Notes under the pieces: generated by a model
Database searches by the model: none
The model's input: the letters and a program-made list of their open reading frames with translations, nothing else
Told to the model about the DNA's origin: nothing
Made by a program: the position numbers and the translations under genes
Part shown: piece by piece, positions 63,126-64,000 of the stretch
Layout: every line of letters starts with the position of its first letter
Numbering within the stretch: the stretch's first letter is position 1
NCBI RefSeq assembly: GCF_900143525.1
Contig: NZ_FREZ01000009.1
Location: 62,007-126,006, forward strand
Direction of reading: 5' to 3'
Length of the DNA stretch: 64,000 nucleotides
Source of the DNA: Ruegeria sp. Alg231-54
GTDB taxonomy: Bacteria > Pseudomonadota > Alphaproteobacteria > Rhodobacterales > Rhodobacteraceae

Positions 63126-63874
63126 CAGAGCTTCTCCAAGGTCTTGTCGAGCCAGCTAAGGAACCCTTTGGGCTCTTCAGCGACCGGGGCCAGCAACGGG
63201 GCCAGGATGTCGATCTGATCTTCGACGTTATCCTTGGGCCGTGGCGGCAGGTATTTGTTGACGGGTTTGGTGCCCATTTCCGGCATCAGGTCCATGCCCC
63301 CGCGTTCGGCGACCAGTTTGCTGACATCGCTGTCCGCATCGCCCAGATCACCGAAGTGGCGCGCGCCTGCGGGACAGGTGCGTACGCATGACGGAACACG
63401 GTCTACTTCGGGCAGGTTTTCGTTGTAGATACGGTCAACGCAGAGGGTGCATTTCTTCATCACCCCTTCGGCCTGATCCAGTTCACGTGCGCCGTAGGGG
63501 CAGGACCACGCGCACAGGCCACAGCCGATGCAGTCGCTTTCATTGACCAGAACGATGCCGTCCTCGACCCGCTTGTAGCTGGCCCCTGTGGGGCATACGG
63601 TGACGCAAGGCGCGTCCTCGCAGTGCAAGCAGGATTTGGGGAAGTGGATCAGCTGGGCGTGACCTTCCGCCGGTTGCACCTCATAGGAATGCACCCGGTT
63701 CAGGAATGTGCCGGACGGGTTGGCACCATAAGCGTCCTGATCGGATAGCGGCGCGCCGTAGTTTTCCGTGTTCCAGCCTTTGCATGAGATGACGCAGGCG
63801 TGGCAGCCAACGCAGGTGTCCAGGTCGATGACCAGACCCATCTTGCGGTCGGTGGATGTGGGGAGCTGGGTCAT
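63125..63874 (-). CDS. soeB: 4Fe-4S iron-sulfur subunit, probable sulfite dehydrogenase subunit SoeB
   Basis: This 249-aa ferredoxin-type protein has four cysteine clusters: CVGCHACVISCK near 21, CLHCEDAPCVTVCP near 80, CIGCGLCAWSCP near 111, and CTLC with CVRTCP near 140-165, giving 16 ligands for four [4Fe-4S] clusters, as in DmsB/SoeB. It links the Mo catalytic subunit to the membrane anchor. It overlaps soeC at the stop codon, and the soeA-type end lies upstream. Confidence 0.88.
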   Translation of the reverse strand: MTQLPTSTDRKMGLVIDLDTCVGCHACVISCKGWNTENYGAPLSDQDAYGANPSGTFLNRVHSYEVQPAEGHAQLIHFPKSCLHCEDAPCVTVCPTGASYKRVEDGIVLVNESDCIGCGLCAWSCPYGARELDQAEGVMKKCTLCVDRIYNENLPEVDRVPSCVRTCPAGARHFGDLGDADSDVSKLVAERGGMDLMPEMGTKPVNKYLPPRPKDNVEDQIDILAPLLAPVAEEPKGFLSWLDKTLEKL

Positions 63875-63909
63875 GACTACCTTGCCTCTGCTTTTGTAGT
63901 GAGGGCGGA

Positions 63910-63954
63910 CTGGGGCGTTGCCCCAGACCCCAGGATAATTTTAGCCAGATGAAG
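63910..63954 (-). repeat. Dispersed intergenic repeat, copy 3 (reverse orientation)
   Basis: The core (63928-63954; read on minus, CTTCATCTGGCTAAAATTAT then CCTGGGG) is followed by a hairpin CTGGGGC (63910-63916) with GCCCCAG (63920-63926) around GTT. It fills the 91-bp gap between soeB and the partial gene at 63966 (63875-63965). Confidence 0.6.
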
Positions 63955-63965
63955 CAAAGATCGGG

Positions 63966-64000
63966 TCATTTGCCTACCTTCCATGCCAAATCCTTCGGTC
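63966..64000 (-). CDS. soeA: Probable C-terminus of the molybdopterin subunit SoeA (partial)
   Basis: On the minus strand the visible end reads PKDLAWKVGK then stop (TGA at 63968-63966). The position immediately before soeB and the Lys-rich end make it the likely tail of the catalytic subunit; only about eleven codons are visible, so this is inferred from context. A competing frame has no stop until about 63876. Confidence 0.4.
   Translation of the reverse strand, partial: PKDLAWKVGK

Noticed and set aside
1-64000. tRNA, rRNA, CRISPR arrays, IS elements and phage genes
   Set aside because: I looked for cloverleaf-like blocks, repeat arrays, transposase motifs and phage proteins and saw none that I could support by eye.

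Overview
The window comes from an alphaproteobacterium, most likely a marine Rhodobacterales species of the Roseobacter group (Ruegeria/Phaeobacter-like). This is inferred from gene content (DUF2125 and DUF3576 proteins, an HNH protein beside a TIGR03862 flavoprotein, a DmsBC/SoeBC-type sulfite dehydrogenase, a Rhodobacter-type porin, methylamine and betaine catabolism) and from a GC-rich composition that I did not compute. It looks like ordinary chromosome: no rRNA, tRNA, insertion sequence, phage, CRISPR array or replication origin was recognised. Two genes run off the ends, an AlkB-family monooxygenase at the left and what is probably the end of soeA at the right.

Layout. 1-9.2 kb holds an alkane-monooxygenase-like gene, mutY, a DciA-like protein, a DsbA-family protein, and a tight minus-strand run pmbA-cysQ-waaA-lpxK (LPS core and lipid A), then a DUF2125 protein. 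9.3-17.5 kb holds an SDR/crotonase/VOC operon, an HNH protein, a flavoprotein, and the minus-strand run leuS-lptE-holA with a DUF3576 lipoprotein. 17.5-29.5 kb holds a porin with a structured leader, a YggS protein, an L,D-transpeptidase-ribA pair, an OmpR-type response regulator, a candidate small RNA, an orphan secreted protein, xthA, a YbbN-like thioredoxin, LON-N and Trm112 proteins, a UbiH-type hydroxylase, an amidase and an aminotransferase. 29.5-40.2 kb holds ftsK-lolA, a lytic-transglycosylase lipoprotein, an AEC transporter, hspQ, ggt, an anti-sigma kinase/STAS pair, a thiolase, a free-methionine-(R)-sulfoxide reductase and small membrane proteins.

40.3-50.4 kb is the most coherent metabolic block. 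It has a cupin-type XRE regulator behind two identical-architecture operators, a LysE exporter, a GFA protein, two DMGDH/sarcosine-dehydrogenase-type FAD-GcvT proteins, a cupin, a medium-chain dehydrogenase, a homocysteine S-methyltransferase and a GlxA/GbdR-type AraC regulator. Together these suggest glycine betaine to dimethylglycine to sarcosine to glycine, with methyl groups passed to homocysteine and tetrahydrofolate. 50.5-64 kb holds rarD, an SGNH hydrolase, a pseudouridine synthase, a 61-aa protein facing a WYL regulator, an OmpA lipoprotein, an FMN reductase, a hot-dog dehydratase, a split MnmC (divergent FAD oxidase and MnmD), a DMT transporter, a soluble-type lytic transglycosylase, dapA and soeBC.

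The most interesting unannotated signal is at 22060-22179. A near-perfect FNR-type box is followed, at class II spacing, by a -10-like hexamer, then two interleaved perfectly complementary stems, a single-stranded ACCUCCCU tract (anti-Shine-Dalgarno) and a Rho-independent terminator. It reads like an oxygen-responsive small RNA of about 72 nt. Other signals worth checking are the tandem GTGAAA-N13-TTTCAC operators, a dispersed intergenic repeat (three copies), the porin leader repeats, and at least six tail-to-tail CDS overlaps. All calls rest on reading the sequence; no database search was run.
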